Below are positions 33,754 to 42,125 of a stretch of DNA of 64,000 bases, one piece after another. A program made the position numbers and the translations under genes. The notes beneath the pieces were generated by a model. The model worked only from the letters and a program-made list of their open reading frames with translations. It was not told the DNA's origin and ran no database searches. Position 1 is the first letter of the stretch, and each line of letters starts with the position of its first letter. The stretch comes from VRUE01 sp035712345 (GTDB lineage: Bacteria > Actinomycetota > Thermoleophilia > Solirubrobacterales > 70-9). The stretch is taken from the NCBI GenBank assembly GCA_035712345.1, contig DASTAY010000024.1:3068-67067 (forward strand), written 5' to 3'.

Positions 33754-34932
33754 ATGGGATTCCTCAGCCGCAAGAACAAGACCGTGAAGTCGCCCGAGCC
33801 GCCTGTGGACGAGCAGCACCCGATTATCGAGGAGTTGCGCGAGATGGAGGACGCTGTGCCTGAGCGGTCTCGGCCCGCGGGTCCTGTCGCGGCAGGGGAC
33901 CCACCTCCCCCTGCGGTCGCTAAAGCGTCCTCGGGGGAGGTCCCCCCTACCGCGCCACCCGCGGGAGAGGCGTCGGCGGAGTACGTCCCCCTCGAGACCG
34001 AAGCTGGAGAGGCACCGGAGTCGGCCATTGAGGCGAGCGCCTCGGCCGATGTGGCTGTCAAAGCTGAAAAAGATGAGGCGGATGAGCCGGAGCGGTTCAT
34101 GCCGCGTGACCTGTTGGCGCCCAGTCGGCATGAAGCGGTGGTGGAAGAGCCCGTGGCGGAGGTGCCCACTTCGCAGCCTGAGGTGATCGCTTTTGCGAAC
34201 CAGAAGGGCGGGGTCGCCAAGACGACCACGACTCTGAACCTCGCTGTGGCCTTTGCCGAGTCGGGGCACCGGGTGCTCTGCGTCGACCTCGACCCGCAGG
34301 GGAACCTGACGATGAGCCAGGGGATCGATCCGGACAAGGTCGAAAAGAGCCTCTACGACGTGCTCGTCAACGACATGCCGATCTCGGAGATCATCCAGCA
34401 CCGTGAGATCGACATCGCCGTCTCCTCGATCGACCTGGCCGGCGCCGAGATCGCGATGAGCACCAAGATCGGCCGCGAGCGCTCGCTCGAGAAGGCGCTC
34501 AAGGAGGTCGCCGGCGACTACGACTTCGTCTGCATCGACACGCCGCCCAGCCTCGGGCTGCTGACGATCAACGCGCTGACCGCGGCGAACAAGGTGATCG
34601 TCCCGGTCCAGTGCGAGTATCTCTCGATGCGTGGCCTCGTCCAGCTGCAGAACACGCTGAAGATGATCCAGGAGAACCTCAACCCGGACGTTCGGATCGA
34701 GGGAATCCTGCCGACCATGCTCGACACGCGCACGGTCCACGCCAAGGAGGCGATCGAGATCCTCGAAGAGAACTTCGGCGACCTGGTCTTCCGCTCCCGC
34801 ATCCGCAAGGCGATCAAATTCGCCGAGGCTCCGGTCAAAGGAGCCAGTGTGCTCAAGTACGATCCGGAGGGCAACGCCGCGGGTTACTATCGAGACTTGG
34901 CTAAGGAGGTCTTGGCAGATGAGCCGGCGTAA
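33754..34932 (+). CDS. parA: ParA/Soj-family ATPase with N-terminal disordered extension
   Basis: 392 residues. The ParA core starts near residue 146: FANQKGGVAKTTTTLNLAVA (deviant Walker A), CVDLDPQGNLTMSQG and CIDTPPSLGLLTINALTA. The first 140 residues are an acidic, Pro/Ala-rich extension absent from ordinary ParA. Residues 41-71 of it are copy B of the palindromic element. There is no parB beside it; ftsZ follows with a 14-bp overlap. This suggests a role in positioning the division ring or another cargo rather than the chromosome-origin parAB pair, though that is inference. Confidence 0.85.
   Translation: MGFLSRKNKTVKSPEPPVDEQHPIIEELREMEDAVPERSRPAGPVAAGDPPPPAVAKASSGEVPPTAPPAGEASAEYVPLETEAGEAPESAIEASASADVAVKAEKDEADEPERFMPRDLLAPSRHEAVVEEPVAEVPTSQPEVIAFANQKGGVAKTTTTLNLAVAFAESGHRVLCVDLDPQGNLTMSQGIDPDKVEKSLYDVLVNDMPISEIIQHREIDIAVSSIDLAGAEIAMSTKIGRERSLEKALKEVAGDYDFVCIDTPPSLGLLTINALTAANKVIVPVQCEYLSMRGLVQLQNTLKMIQENLNPDVRIEGILPTMLDTRTVHAKEAIEILEENFGDLVFRSRIRKAIKFAEAPVKGASVLKYDPEGNAAGYYRDLAKEVLADEPA
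33874..33965 (+). repeat. 92-bp palindromic coding element, copy B
   Basis: Same length and termini as copy A. Differences from A are element positions 33-34 (GT to TC), matched by 64-65 (AC to GA) so both base pairs are kept, and one A-to-G at 81 that adds a pair with C15. It encodes residues 41-71 of ParA in the same frame as in copy A. Confidence 0.88.
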
Positions 34933-36403
34933 GCGGGCGAGCATGCGAGAAGGGCCTCTTTCCGAGCTGTTTCGCTCGACGTCGGACGACGCACCGGCCG
35001 ATCCGCCTGAGGCATCGGACTCGCACCCCGCGGGTCCTGTCGGCGAAGGGGACCCACCGTCTCCTGCGGTAGCTAAAGCTTCCTCGGAGACGGTCCCCCC
35101 TACGCCGCCACCCGCGGGAGAGGAGTCTGGCTCTGGCCCTGGGTCGGCCGACTCGACTCTCGATGAGGAGCGGGACAGGGCGTCCGCGAGAGGAGCTGAA
35201 GGGCCCGAGTCTTCAAGTGAGTCTGCGCCTGAAAGGCTCAAGAGGGTCTTTTCGGAGGAGCCGCAGGTTCGGCATGAACCGCCCAGTGAGACGCCGCGGT
35301 ATGGGCGGGAGGAACCTGAGTATGAGCCGCCGGGCTCGGGGGAGCCGCACAAGCCGGTGATCCGGGTCGTCGGCGTCGGGGGCGCCGGGGTGAACGCGGT
35401 CAACCGGATGGTCGACGCGAACGTGCCCGGGGTCGAGTTCATGGCCGTCAACACCGATCTTCAGTCGCTGCAGCTCTGCGTCGCCGACGTCACCGTGCAC
35501 ATCGGCGACGAGCAGACGCGCGGCCTCGGCGCCGGCGCCGACCCCGAGGTCGGCCACCGCTCCGCCTTCGAGGAGCAGGACAAAATCAAGCGCCTGCTCA
35601 AGGGGTCAGACATGGTCTTCGTCGCCGCCGGGGCCGGCGGTGGCACCGGCAGCGGCGCCGCCCCGGTCGTCGCCCGCCTCGCCCGCGAGGTCGGCGCGCT
35701 CACCGTCGGCATCGTCACCAAGCCGTTCAGCTTCGAGGGCTCGCGCCGCGGGACCCAGGCGATGAAGGGCATCGAAGAGCTCGCGGCCGCGGTCGACACG
35801 CTGATCGTCGTCCCCAACGACCGCCTGCTCGAAGTGCTCGACCAGCAGACCTCGATGGTCGAGGCCTTCCAGGTCGCCGACGACGTGCTGCGCCAGGGCG
35901 TCCAGGGTATCTCCGACCTCGTCACCCTGCCGGCGCTGATCAACCTCGACTTCGCCGACGTGCGCACGATCATGTCCGATGCCGGCCGCGCGCTGCTCGG
36001 GATCGGCATGGGCCACGGCGAGAACCGTGGCGTGCTGGCGGCGGAGAAAGCGATCTCCTCGCCGCTGCTGGAGACCTCTATGGAGGGCGCGCGGGCGATC
36101 CTGCTCTCGATCACCGGCGGTCCCGACCTCTCGCTGGTCGAAGTCAGCGAGGCGGCGAAGCTGGTCGGCGAGGCGGCCCATCCCGACGCCAACATCATCT
36201 TCGGCGCCAACATCGACGAGGAGCTGGGCGACCAGATCTGGGTCACCGTCGTCGCCACCCGCTTCGACGGGCAGCCGGTGCCGCGCCGCGCCGCCGAGCC
36301 GACGATCCGCCGCACCAAGGACAGCGGCCGGGGCCGCGCGCCGCGCAACGAGAAAGCCGGCGAGCTGAGCTCGCTGGACGTGCCCGAGTTCCTTCCCGGC
36401 TAG
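34919..36403 (+). CDS. ftsZ: Cell division GTPase FtsZ with 144-residue N-terminal extension
   Basis: 494 residues. The ATG at 34919 follows AAGGAGG at 8 bases, inside the end of parA, so the pair is translationally linked. The core begins at residue 145 (KPVIRVVGVGGAGVNAVNRM) and has the tubulin signature AGAGGGTGSGAAP, the T7 region (ALINLDFADVRTIM) and the C-terminal binding peptide LDVPEFLPG. FtsZ polymerises with GTP into the division ring. Ordinary FtsZ has only about 10 residues before the core; here an acidic Pro-rich tail, including copy C of the palindromic element (residues 37-67), is added. Residues in the loop after the first helices (LQSLQLCVADVTVHIGDEQT) vary somewhat from the norm. 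Confidence 0.93.
   Translation: MSRRKRASMREGPLSELFRSTSDDAPADPPEASDSHPAGPVGEGDPPSPAVAKASSETVPPTPPPAGEESGSGPGSADSTLDEERDRASARGAEGPESSSESAPERLKRVFSEEPQVRHEPPSETPRYGREEPEYEPPGSGEPHKPVIRVVGVGGAGVNAVNRMVDANVPGVEFMAVNTDLQSLQLCVADVTVHIGDEQTRGLGAGADPEVGHRSAFEEQDKIKRLLKGSDMVFVAAGAGGGTGSGAAPVVARLAREVGALTVGIVTKPFSFEGSRRGTQAMKGIEELAAAVDTLIVVPNDRLLEVLDQQTSMVEAFQVADDVLRQGVQGISDLVTLPALINLDFADVRTIMSDAGRALLGIGMGHGENRGVLAAEKAISSPLLETSMEGARAILLSITGGPDLSLVEVSEAAKLVGEAAHPDANIIFGANIDEELGDQIWVTVVATRFDGQPVPRRAAEPTIRRTKDSGRGRAPRNEKAGELSSLDVPEFLPG
35027..35118 (+). repeat. 92-bp palindromic coding element, copy C
   Basis: Same length and termini. Compared with A: pair 17-79 changes C-G to G-C, 18-78 G-C to C-G, 36-62 C-G to T-A and 45-54 C-G to A-T. 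All stay paired; position 20 (C to A) and position 81 (A to G, now pairing with C15) also differ. It is read in frame within the FtsZ N-terminal extension. Confidence 0.88.
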
Positions 36404-36416
36404 GGCGCTTCTCTCC

Positions 36417-37922
36417 GTGGCGGGCGTCGTCGCGGCGGGGCACCCCCTCACCGCCGAGGCGGGGGCCGACGTTCTGCGCGAAGGCGGCAATGCGGTCGAC
36501 GCCGCCGCGGCCGCGGTGCTCGCCTCCTTCGCGGTGGAGAGCCCCCTGACCGGTTTCGGCGCCGGTGGCTTCATGATGGTCGGCCGGGGCGAGGAGACGG
36601 TGCTGATCGACTTCTTCGTCGCCGCGCCGGGCAAGGACGGCGCCGAGCGTGGGGCGGAGCTGGCGGCGGTGCCGGTGCACTTCGACGAGGAGACCGTGCA
36701 GACGTTCTACGTCGGCCCCGCTTCGTGCGGCGTGCCGGGGACGGCGGCGGGGCTGGAGCTGGCGCTGCGGCGCTTCGGCACGATGGCGCCCGGCGACCTG
36801 ATCGGCGCCGGGGTGCGGCTCGCCCGCGAGGGCGCCCCGGTCAACGCCGAGCAGGCCTACATCCTCGAGATCCTCTGGCCGATCCACGAGCGCCTGACGG
36901 AGTCGCGCGAGCTCTACGCGCCCGGCGGGCGGCCGCTGGGCGAGGGGGACCTGCTGCGCTTCCCGGCCCTGGCCGACGCGCTGGAGCGCTTCGGCGCCGA
37001 GGGCGCGGAGCCGTTCTACCGCGGCGAGGTGGCGGCGGCGCTGAGTAGCTACGTGCGCGAGCGCGGCGGCACGCTCGGGCCGACGGACCTGGCGGAGTAC
37101 GAGGCGATCGAGCGGCAGCCGATCCACGCGCCGTTCCGCGGCGCCGAGGTCTTCACCAACCCGCCGCCGTCCTCGGGCGGGATCCTGATCGCCTACTCGC
37201 TCGGCCTGCTCGAGCGGATCGGCGAGCGCAGCGGGCCCGAGCAGCTCGTTGCGGCGATCGACGCCGCCAACCACGCGCGCGACGAGGAGTTCGCCGAAGC
37301 GCTCTACGGCGAGGAGCTGGCGCGGACGCTGCTCGACCCGCAGCGCCTCGACCTGCGCGCCGGCGACCTGCTCGGCTCGACCACCCACATCGCCGTCCTC
37401 GACGCCGACGGGATGTGCGCCAGCGTCACCTGCTCGAACGGCTCGGGCTCGGGCGTGCTCGTCCCCGGCACCGGGGTGATCCTCAACAACATGCTCGGCG
37501 AGGAGGACCTCAACCCGCTCGGCTTCCACGCGATCGCGCCGGGGCGGCGGGTGCCCTCGATGATGGCGCCGACGGTGGTGCGTCGCGACGGCGAGATCGA
37601 GCTCGGCCTCGGCAGCGCCGGCTCCAACCGGATCCGCTCGGCGATCGTGCAGACCGTGGTGCGGGCGCTCGAGCAGGGGATGAGCGCGGGCGAGGCGGTG
37701 CGGGCGCCGCGCCTGCACATCGAGCAGGGAATCGTCCAGGCCGAGCCGGGGATCGACGAGGGGGCGCTGGCGCGGATCGAGGCGCGCGGCATCCCGGTCC
37801 TGCGCCGCCCGCGGATCAACCTCTTCTTCGGCGGCGTGCAGGCCGTCGCCCGCGATTCGTCCAGCGGCGCGCTCAGCGGCGGCGGCGATCCGCGCCGCGG
37901 CGGTAGCGTGGCGGTCGCATGA
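36417..37922 (+). CDS. Gamma-glutamyltransferase family protein
   Basis: 501 residues from a GTG start 13 bases after ftsZ. It shows the Ntn-hydrolase layout: large-subunit start AAGHPLTAEAGADVLREGGN, then the autocleavage site GSTTHIAVLDADG, where the Thr becomes the small-subunit N-terminus and nucleophile. MMAPTVVRRDG and GSAGSNRIRSAI follow as the substrate loop. No signal peptide is seen, so it may be cytosolic, and it is shorter than E. coli Ggt. It transfers or hydrolyses gamma-glutamyl groups; the substrate is unknown. It overlaps the next gene by 4 bases (ATGA). Confidence 0.88.
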   Translation: MAGVVAAGHPLTAEAGADVLREGGNAVDAAAAAVLASFAVESPLTGFGAGGFMMVGRGEETVLIDFFVAAPGKDGAERGAELAAVPVHFDEETVQTFYVGPASCGVPGTAAGLELALRRFGTMAPGDLIGAGVRLAREGAPVNAEQAYILEILWPIHERLTESRELYAPGGRPLGEGDLLRFPALADALERFGAEGAEPFYRGEVAAALSSYVRERGGTLGPTDLAEYEAIERQPIHAPFRGAEVFTNPPPSSGGILIAYSLGLLERIGERSGPEQLVAAIDAANHARDEEFAEALYGEELARTLLDPQRLDLRAGDLLGSTTHIAVLDADGMCASVTCSNGSGSGVLVPGTGVILNNMLGEEDLNPLGFHAIAPGRRVPSMMAPTVVRRDGEIELGLGSAGSNRIRSAIVQTVVRALEQGMSAGEAVRAPRLHIEQGIVQAEPGIDEGALARIEARGIPVLRRPRINLFFGGVQAVARDSSSGALSGGGDPRRGGSVAVA

Positions 37923-39034
37923 CGATCGATTTCGAGGTTGAGGGGCTGCTCGACGGCACCGAGGGCGCGGCGCGCGAGGCGCGGCGCGAGCTGCTCGTGC
38001 GCCTGGCCGGCGAAGGGGTGCCGCTGGAGGAGCTGCGCGAGGCCGTCAAGGGGGGGAGGTTGGCGCTGCTGCCGGTCGAGCGGGCGATCGCCGGCGACGG
38101 CGCCCGTTACACGCCGCGCGAGGTCGCCGAGAAGGTCGGCCTCGACCTGGCGATCCTGCAACGCACCAGCGCAGCCTTCGGGGTTCCCTACCCGGACCCC
38201 GACGAGCGCTCTGTCACCGAGGCCGACCTGGAGGCGGCGCAGCGGATCAAGGCCTTCTACGACGCCGGCCTGCCGGAGGAGGGGATGATGCAGGTGGCGC
38301 GCACGGTCGGCATGGCGACGGCGCGGATCGCCGAGGCCAACCGCGACCTGGTGACGAAAGCGCTGATGCAGCCGGGGGACACCGAGCGCGACCTCGCCCT
38401 GCGCTTCGCCGCCGCCGCCGAGCACATGCTGCCGCTGTTCGAGCCGACGCTCTCCTACGCTTTCCGTGCCCACATGCTCGAGCAGATCCGCCGCGACGTG
38501 ATCGGCGCCGCCGACCTCGCCGCGGGGGAGCTCGCCGGCGCCCCGGAGATCGCCGTCTGCTTCGCAGACCTGGTCGGCTTCACCAAGCTCGGCGAGCAGG
38601 TCGAGACCGAAGAGCTCGGCCTGATCGCCGGCCGCCTCGACGAGCTGGCCACCGCCGTGGCCGAACCGCCGGTGCGGCTGGTGAAGCTGATCGGCGACGC
38701 GGCGATGCTCGTCTCCACCGATACCGCGGCGATGGTCGAGGCGGCGCTGCGCATGGTCGAGGCCGCCGACGAGGAAGGCGACGACTTTCCCCGCCTGCGC
38801 GCCGGAATCGCGCACGGCTCGGTCCACGTGCAGGCGGGCGACTACTACGGCCGCCCCGTCAACCTCGCCAGCCGCCTCACCGGCATCGCCAAACCCGGCA
38901 GCGTCCTGCTCGACGCCGCCGCCAAGGAGGCTGCCGGCGACTCCTTCGCCTACTCGCGCGCCGGCGAGAAACGGCTCAAGGGCTTCGACTCGCGCACCAA
39001 GCTCTACCGCGCCCGCCGCCAGCCCCCCAAATAG
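37919..39034 (+). CDS. Class III adenylyl cyclase with N-terminal regulatory domain
   Basis: 371 residues. The C-terminal half is a class III nucleotidyl cyclase domain: ICFADLVGFTKLGEQ (as VCFADLVGFTKLG, metal-binding Asp), KLIGDAAMLVS (second Asp) and VNLASRLTGIAKPGSVLL (transition-state Asn/Arg). The N-terminal 190 residues are helical and match the autoinhibitory module found in mycobacterial Rv1264-type enzymes, which responds to pH. It makes cAMP from ATP. It is cotranscribed with the gamma-glutamyltransferase gene by overlap. No membrane helix. Confidence 0.9.
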   Translation: MTIDFEVEGLLDGTEGAAREARRELLVRLAGEGVPLEELREAVKGGRLALLPVERAIAGDGARYTPREVAEKVGLDLAILQRTSAAFGVPYPDPDERSVTEADLEAAQRIKAFYDAGLPEEGMMQVARTVGMATARIAEANRDLVTKALMQPGDTERDLALRFAAAAEHMLPLFEPTLSYAFRAHMLEQIRRDVIGAADLAAGELAGAPEIAVCFADLVGFTKLGEQVETEELGLIAGRLDELATAVAEPPVRLVKLIGDAAMLVSTDTAAMVEAALRMVEAADEEGDDFPRLRAGIAHGSVHVQAGDYYGRPVNLASRLTGIAKPGSVLLDAAAKEAAGDSFAYSRAGEKRLKGFDSRTKLYRARRQPPK

Positions 39035-39036
39035 CG

Positions 39037-39528
39037 TCAACCGCGCGGCAGCTGCGGGTCCTCGCCGTCGATCTCCTCGGCGGTGCCGTCGTAGTCGTAC
39101 GGGCGGTTCGCGGGGCCGGGGCCGTAGCGGGGCGTCGAGGCGCCGCGAACGCCGCCCAGGCCGACCACGAGGAAGCGGCGGGCGGCGTAGGCCTGCAGCA
39201 GGCGGCGGGCGATCGCCCTCGTCGGTGGGAAGAGCAGCAGCAGGCCGAAGGCGTCGGTGATGAAGCCGGGGACCAGCAGCATCACGCCTCCCACCGTGAT
39301 CATCAGGCCGTCGGCGACCTCCCGGCCGGGGAAGCGGCGCTCCCCCAGCGCCAGGTTGAAGCGCTGCCAGGCGCCGCGTCCCTGGTGGCGCAGGAGGGTC
39401 GCGCCCAGGACCGACATCCCGAGGAGCAGGGCCACGGTCGGCCAGACGCCGATCAGGCCGCCGACCTTGACGATCACGTACAGCTCGAGGATCGGGACGG
39501 CGATGAGCAGGCCGATGAGCGGAAGCAC
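39037..39528 (-). CDS. fxsA: FxsA-family membrane protein
   Basis: 163 residues with the FxsA pattern: helices at 3-22 (LIGLLIAVPILELYVIVKVG), 26-45 and 75-100 (GLMITVGGVMLLVPGFITDA), then a cytoplasmic acidic tail. FxsA in E. coli limits phage T7 exclusion by the F plasmid; its general role is unclear. It ends 2 bases from the convergent cyclase stop. Confidence 0.88.
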   Translation of the reverse strand: MLPLIGLLIAVPILELYVIVKVGGLIGVWPTVALLLGMSVLGATLLRHQGRGAWQRFNLALGERRFPGREVADGLMITVGGVMLLVPGFITDAFGLLLLFPPTRAIARRLLQAYAARRFLVVGLGGVRGASTPRYGPGPANRPYDYDGTAEEIDGEDPQLPRG

Positions 39529-39600
39529 TCTCCCAGCCTAGACGTCGGCCGCGTCCCCTCGCGCCTGGCGAGCAGCGCGACCCCGGCCCAGCGGCCGATC

Positions 39601-41013
39601 TCAGACGGCCGCAGCGGCTGCTGCGGCCTCCTCCAGCTCGGCCAGCGACTCGTCGATCCCGGCGGCGATGGTCTCGACGTCCTCCATCGAGTCGTAATCG
39701 GCGAGCAGGCCGAAGCAGACGCGACCGTTGTAGCTCATGATCGCCACCGCCAGCGCGTGGTTCTGGGGCAGGAAGGCGACGGGGAAGATCTCCTCCAGCT
39801 GGCGGCCGAGCACGTACAGCGGCATCTGCGGCCCCGGCACGTTGGTGACGATCAGGTTGAAGAGCCGGGTCGAGAAGTTGATCCGCGCCGCCTGCGCCAG
39901 CAGGGTCGGCGGGGCGAAGTCGTTGAAGCGCGAGATCACTTCCGCGCCGAGCGCTTGCTTGGAGCGCTTCAGCCCCTCCATCTGCTCGCTCACGACGCGC
40001 AGGCGTCGCGCCGGGTCCTCGACGTATACCGGCAGCGGGCCGCGCATCGCCGCCAGTTTGTTGCCGAGCTCGCCGCGCTCGTCGGGCGTGCGGATCGAGA
40101 CCGGGACGAGCGCGCGCAGCTCCAGGCCCTCGGTGCGGATGCCGCGCGAGTGGAGCCATCTGCGCAGCGCACCCGTGACGACGGCGAGGACGACGTCGTT
40201 GACCGTTCCGCCCAGGCTGTCCTTGATCCGTTTGAAGGTCGCCAGCTCCGAGCGGGCCCAGGTGAAGCGTCGGTGCGGTCCGATCTCGCGGTTGAGCGGC
40301 ACGTCGGGCGCCGGATCGGCGAACGCGCCGGCGACCTCGCTCACCCCCTCCAGCGCCTCGACAGCGCGCCGCGCCGTCGCCTCCGGGTGGCGCACGGCCT
40401 CCAGCGCCCGCTCGGCCAGCTTCAGCGGCGCCACCGCGAGATCGGTCGCGCCGCGGGCGATCAGGTCGGTGGTGCTCGGCGCCGCCTGAGGTTGCCAGCC
40501 GTCCTCCACCGTGACGGGCCCGGGGATCGGCTCGAGGTCGAAGAGCACGGTGCCGATGTCGACCCCGGCGATGCCGTCGACCGCGGCGTGGTGGGTCTTG
40601 GTCAGCAGCGCGAAGCGGTCGCGCTCGAGGCCCTGGACCAGCCACATCTCCCAGAGCGGCTTGGAGCGGTCGAGCTGCTGCGAGAAGACGCGCGCGGCGA
40701 GTCGCTTCAGCTGCTCCTCACCGCCCGGGTCGGGCAGCGCGGTATGGCGGATGTGGTAGGTGAGGTTGAAGTTGACGTCGTCGGCCCAGAGCGGTCTGCC
40801 GGCCTCCAGCGGGGGGACCACCAGCCGCTGGCGGAAGCGCGGCACCTGGTCGAGCTTGCTGCGCACGTGCTCGACGAGGTCGACGTAGCGCGGCGGCGGC
40901 CCCTCGAAGATCAGGATGCCGCCGATGTGCATGTGACTCGCAGACGTCTCGTTGGTCAGGAACGAGGCATCGGTCGAGCTGAGTCGCTCCAGGTGGTCTC
41001 CGGCGGTCGGCAT
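39601..41013 (-). CDS. Wax ester synthase / diacylglycerol acyltransferase (WS/DGAT)
   Basis: 470 residues from the ATG at 41013. The catalytic HHxxxDG motif is present (KTHHAAVDGIAGVD), as is the later NVPGPQ motif typical of the actinobacterial family. The N-terminus (LERLSSTDASFLTNETSASH) is also standard. It transfers acyl-CoA to diacylglycerol or fatty alcohol, making storage lipid. The C-terminal Ala-rich tail is unremarkable. It is divergent from ispH, with 36 bp between starts. Confidence 0.92.
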   Translation of the reverse strand: MPTAGDHLERLSSTDASFLTNETSASHMHIGGILIFEGPPPRYVDLVEHVRSKLDQVPRFRQRLVVPPLEAGRPLWADDVNFNLTYHIRHTALPDPGGEEQLKRLAARVFSQQLDRSKPLWEMWLVQGLERDRFALLTKTHHAAVDGIAGVDIGTVLFDLEPIPGPVTVEDGWQPQAAPSTTDLIARGATDLAVAPLKLAERALEAVRHPEATARRAVEALEGVSEVAGAFADPAPDVPLNREIGPHRRFTWARSELATFKRIKDSLGGTVNDVVLAVVTGALRRWLHSRGIRTEGLELRALVPVSIRTPDERGELGNKLAAMRGPLPVYVEDPARRLRVVSEQMEGLKRSKQALGAEVISRFNDFAPPTLLAQAARINFSTRLFNLIVTNVPGPQMPLYVLGRQLEEIFPVAFLPQNHALAVAIMSYNGRVCFGLLADYDSMEDVETIAAGIDESLAELEEAAAAAAAV

Positions 41014-41049
41014 GGGCTGCAAGGCTAGCTCCCCGATACCCTGAGGGGT

Positions 41050-42018
41050 ATGCCTGCAAGCAAAACGGCGACGCCCAAGCGCGTCCTGCTCGCCGCCCCC
41101 CGTGGCTACTGCGCCGGCGTCGACCGCGCGGTCCAGACCGTGGAGCGTGCGCTCGAGCACCACGGCGCCCCGGTCTACGTGCGCAAGGAGATCGTCCACA
41201 ACAAGCACGTGGTCGAGGAGCTCTCCAAGCGCGGCGCGATCTTCGTCGACCAGGAGACCGAGGTGCCGGAGGGGGAGATGGTCGTCTTCTCCGCCCACGG
41301 CGTCGCCCCGGCCGTTCACGAGAACGCGGCTGCCCGCAACCTGCGCACGATCGACGCCACCTGCCCGCTGGTCACCAAGGTCCACGTCGAGGCGCGCCGT
41401 TTCGCCGCCGACGGCTACACGATCGTGATGATCGGCCACGAGGGCCACGAGGAGGTCGAAGGGACCACCGGCGAGGCGCCCGAGAGCATCATCCTCGTGC
41501 AGACCGCCGCCGAGGTCGAGGACCTCGAGGTGCCGGACCCCGAGCGCGTCGCCTTCATCACCCAGACGACCCTCTCGGTCGACGAGACGACCGAGATCAT
41601 CGCCGCGCTGCGGGCCAGGTTCCCGGCGATAGTCAACCCCAAGTCCGACGACATCTGTTACGCGACCACCAACCGCCAGATCGCCGTCAAGCAGCTGGCC
41701 CGCGAGTGCGACCTGGTGCTGGTGATCGGCTCGACCAACTCGTCGAACTCCAACCGCCTGGTCGAGGTGGCGCGCGAACACGGCGCCGCCTCGCACCTGA
41801 TCGATTTTCACCACCAGGTGCGCGAGGAGTGGCTGGAGGGCGTCGAGACGGTCGGCGTCACCTCCGGCGCCAGCGCCCCCGAGGAGCTGGTCGAAAACCT
41901 CGTCGCCCTCTTCCGTGAGCGCGGCGTCGAGGACGTCTCCGAGCTGCGCACCGTCGACGAGGACGTGCGCTTCATGCTGCCCAAGGAGATTCGCGAAGCG
42001 ACTGCCGCAAGCGCCTAA
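41050..42018 (+). CDS. ispH: 4-hydroxy-3-methylbut-2-enyl diphosphate reductase IspH
   Basis: 322 residues. Three iron-sulfur cysteines lie in their normal contexts: PRGYCAGVDRAV (Cys21), IDATCPLVTKVH and DDICYATTNRQ. HMBPP-binding residues (HGVAP, GHEGHEE, TQTTLS, SSNSNRLVE) are intact. It is the last step of the MEP isoprenoid pathway and depends on the Fe-S assembly genes found 3 kb downstream. The related palindromic element D starts one base after its stop. Confidence 0.96.
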   Translation: MPASKTATPKRVLLAAPRGYCAGVDRAVQTVERALEHHGAPVYVRKEIVHNKHVVEELSKRGAIFVDQETEVPEGEMVVFSAHGVAPAVHENAAARNLRTIDATCPLVTKVHVEARRFAADGYTIVMIGHEGHEEVEGTTGEAPESIILVQTAAEVEDLEVPDPERVAFITQTTLSVDETTEIIAALRARFPAIVNPKSDDICYATTNRQIAVKQLARECDLVLVIGSTNSSNSNRLVEVAREHGAASHLIDFHHQVREEWLEGVETVGVTSGASAPEELVENLVALFRERGVEDVSELRTVDEDVRFMLPKEIREATAASA

Positions 42019-42019
42019 C

Positions 42020-42117
42020 CCCGCGGGTCCTGTCGCGGCGGCATCTCCCCCATGTGCTCGGACTCGCCTTGCGAGTCCTCCGCTATGGGGGACCCCCGCC
42101 GCCACGCCACCCGCGGC
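42020..42117. repeat. 98-bp relative of the palindromic element, copy D (non-coding)
   Basis: It begins CCCGCGGGTCCTGTCGCGG as in copies A and B and ends ACCCGCGGC. The interior differs in sequence but keeps nested stems: GGCGGC with GCCGCC, TCCCCCAT with ATGGGGGA and GGACTCGC with GCGAGTCC. It fills the gap between ispH and the convergent 42126-42935 gene, where it could act as a two-way terminator. Confidence 0.8.
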
Positions 42118-42125
42118 AGACGCGT

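Noticed and set aside
32767..35454. A minus-strand open frame of about 895 codons spanning the ArsA-like gene and running antisense to parA and ftsZ
   Set aside because: Only the part up to 33705 has family motifs. The remainder reads as Asp/Arg/Leu-rich antisense of well-identified genes, an expected artefact at this GC content.
42020..42117. Plain intrinsic terminator after ispH
   Set aside because: Its ends match copies A-C over 19 and 8 bases, which a random terminator would not, although a terminator function may still apply.
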